Shown here: piece by piece, positions 5,408 through 5,904 of the stretch
Numbering within the stretch: position 1 is the stretch's first letter
Layout of the letters: every line of letters starts with the position of its first letter
Assembly: GCA_020846375.1 (NCBI GenBank)
Contig: JADLDZ010000057.1
Coordinates: forward strand, 1 to 5,904
DNA: 5,904 bases
Direction: 5' to 3'
Origin: Nitrospirales bacterium
GTDB taxonomy: Bacteria; Nitrospirota; Thermodesulfovibrionia; Thermodesulfovibrionales; Dissulfurispiraceae
Notes under the pieces: model-generated
Seen by the model: the letters and a program-made list of their open reading frames with translations, nothing else
Database searches by the model: none
Told to the model about the DNA's origin: nothing
Position numbers and translations under genes: made by a program

Positions 5408-5904
5408 GAACGCTGCGCCCTCTGCTTTGCCGGAACGACCTTTTCCTTTTTCGATTCCGTAAAGAGGTCGGTAAGCATTTCCCTCAGAGTCCCCATGTCC
5501 AGCCGGGTCTCCAGCTTGCCGTCGATGGCGATGGAGACGCTCCCCGTCTCTTCCGAGATAATGATGGCGACCGCGTCGGTCTCCTCCGCAATGCCGATGC
5601 CCGCCCGGTGGCGCGTACCCAGGGATTTGCTGACGGAAGGCCCCAGCGTGATGGGCAGGAAGCAGCCGGCTGCAACCACCCTGTTCCCCCGGATCACCAC
5701 CGCTCCGTCATGGATGGGCGATGTAGGGTGAAAGATGGTCATGAGAAGTTCCTTGGAGACCTTTGCATCCAGGGGGGTGCCGATCTCCACATAGTCCTTG
5801 AGGCTTATTTCCCGCTCAATAACGATCAGGCCCCCTATCTTCCTGTTCGCCAGCGCAATGGACGCCCTTACAATCTCCTCGAGGGATTTCAGCTCCTCCG
5901 CAGA
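5404..5904 (-). CDS. cdaA: Diadenylate cyclase CdaA, C-terminal part
   Basis: The frame is open from the right edge, so the start and the N-terminal membrane helices (usually three) are outside the window; 166 residues are visible. They cover most of the DAC (DisA_N) domain, which joins two ATP into cyclic di-AMP at the inner face of the membrane. The visible part begins SAEELKSLEEIVRASIALA, followed by KIGGLIVIERE. The two catalytic signatures are intact: DGA at 5709-5701 (in PIHDGAVV) and RHR at 5613-5605 (in GTRHRAGIGIAEETDA), followed by IIISEETGSVSIA. A GTG at 5790 can look like a start but falls inside the conserved domain and is only an internal valine. The tail is charged and ends in a stop that overlaps cdaR. 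It is the first visible gene of the cdaA-cdaR-glmM-comEC block; the promoter is not in the window. Confidence 0.95.
   Translation of the reverse strand, partial: SAEELKSLEEIVRASIALANRKIGGLIVIEREISLKDYVEIGTPLDAKVSKELLMTIFHPTSPIHDGAVVIRGNRVVAAGCFLPITLGPSVSKSLGTRHRAGIGIAEETDAVAIIISEETGSVSIAIDGKLETRLDMGTLREMLTDLFTESKKEKVVPAKQRAQRS

Noticed and set aside
4137..5731. Two long plus-strand frames (329 and 346 codons) opposite glmM, cdaR and cdaA
   Set aside because: They lie antisense to three well-recognised genes, lack protein-family features, and reflect the few stop codons in GC-rich antisense strands.
5404..5790. cdaA starting at the GTG at 5790
   Set aside because: The frame stays open to the window edge, and the 38 codons upstream encode conserved cyclase-domain sequence (KIGGLIVIERE), so this codon is internal.

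Overview
The window is bacterial, GC-rich in its coding parts and densely packed. Going left to right it holds the first codons of hisH (minus strand), an AT-rich intergenic region of about 360 bp, an xre-type regulator gene (plus strand), and then a minus-strand block read from the right edge: cdaA (its start lies outside the window), cdaR/ybbR, glmM and comEC. The order cdaA-cdaR-glmM occurs in many phyla. The protein sequences and the XRE type suggest Desulfobacterota (deltaproteobacteria) or Nitrospirota. That placement is inference from recalled family resemblance, not from a search.

Region 3272-5904 is the c-di-AMP / cell-wall precursor cluster. CdaA makes cyclic di-AMP, CdaR is its membrane-anchored extracytoplasmic regulator, and GlmM makes glucosamine-1-phosphate for UDP-GlcNAc and peptidoglycan. 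cdaA and cdaR overlap by ATGA. A 117-bp gap precedes glmM and holds a GGCGCC hairpin and a 30-codon ORF that ends in an ATGA overlap with glmM. comEC, the DNA-uptake channel and nuclease-like protein, follows glmM after 27 bp and probably belongs to the same transcript.

Region 30-766 is a regulatory island. A small Cro/C1-type protein (389-760) is the only plus-strand gene; it diverges from hisH and converges on comEC, whose stop codon lies 6 bp beyond its own. Upstream of it is a good extended -10 promoter (TGGTATAGT). Two related palindromes, built on the half-site ATATTGC, are centred at 191 and 317. Their 21-bp windows match at 15 positions and lie 126 bp apart, close to 12 helical turns. 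A third, shorter inverted repeat overlaps the -10 box. This looks like a self-regulated switch that might also act on the histidine gene(s) to the left.

I saw no RNA gene, mobile element, CRISPR array or clear intrinsic terminator. Nothing here is convincingly a new system. The best leads are the paired operators, the attachment of comEC to the c-di-AMP operon, and the short ORF coupled to glmM.
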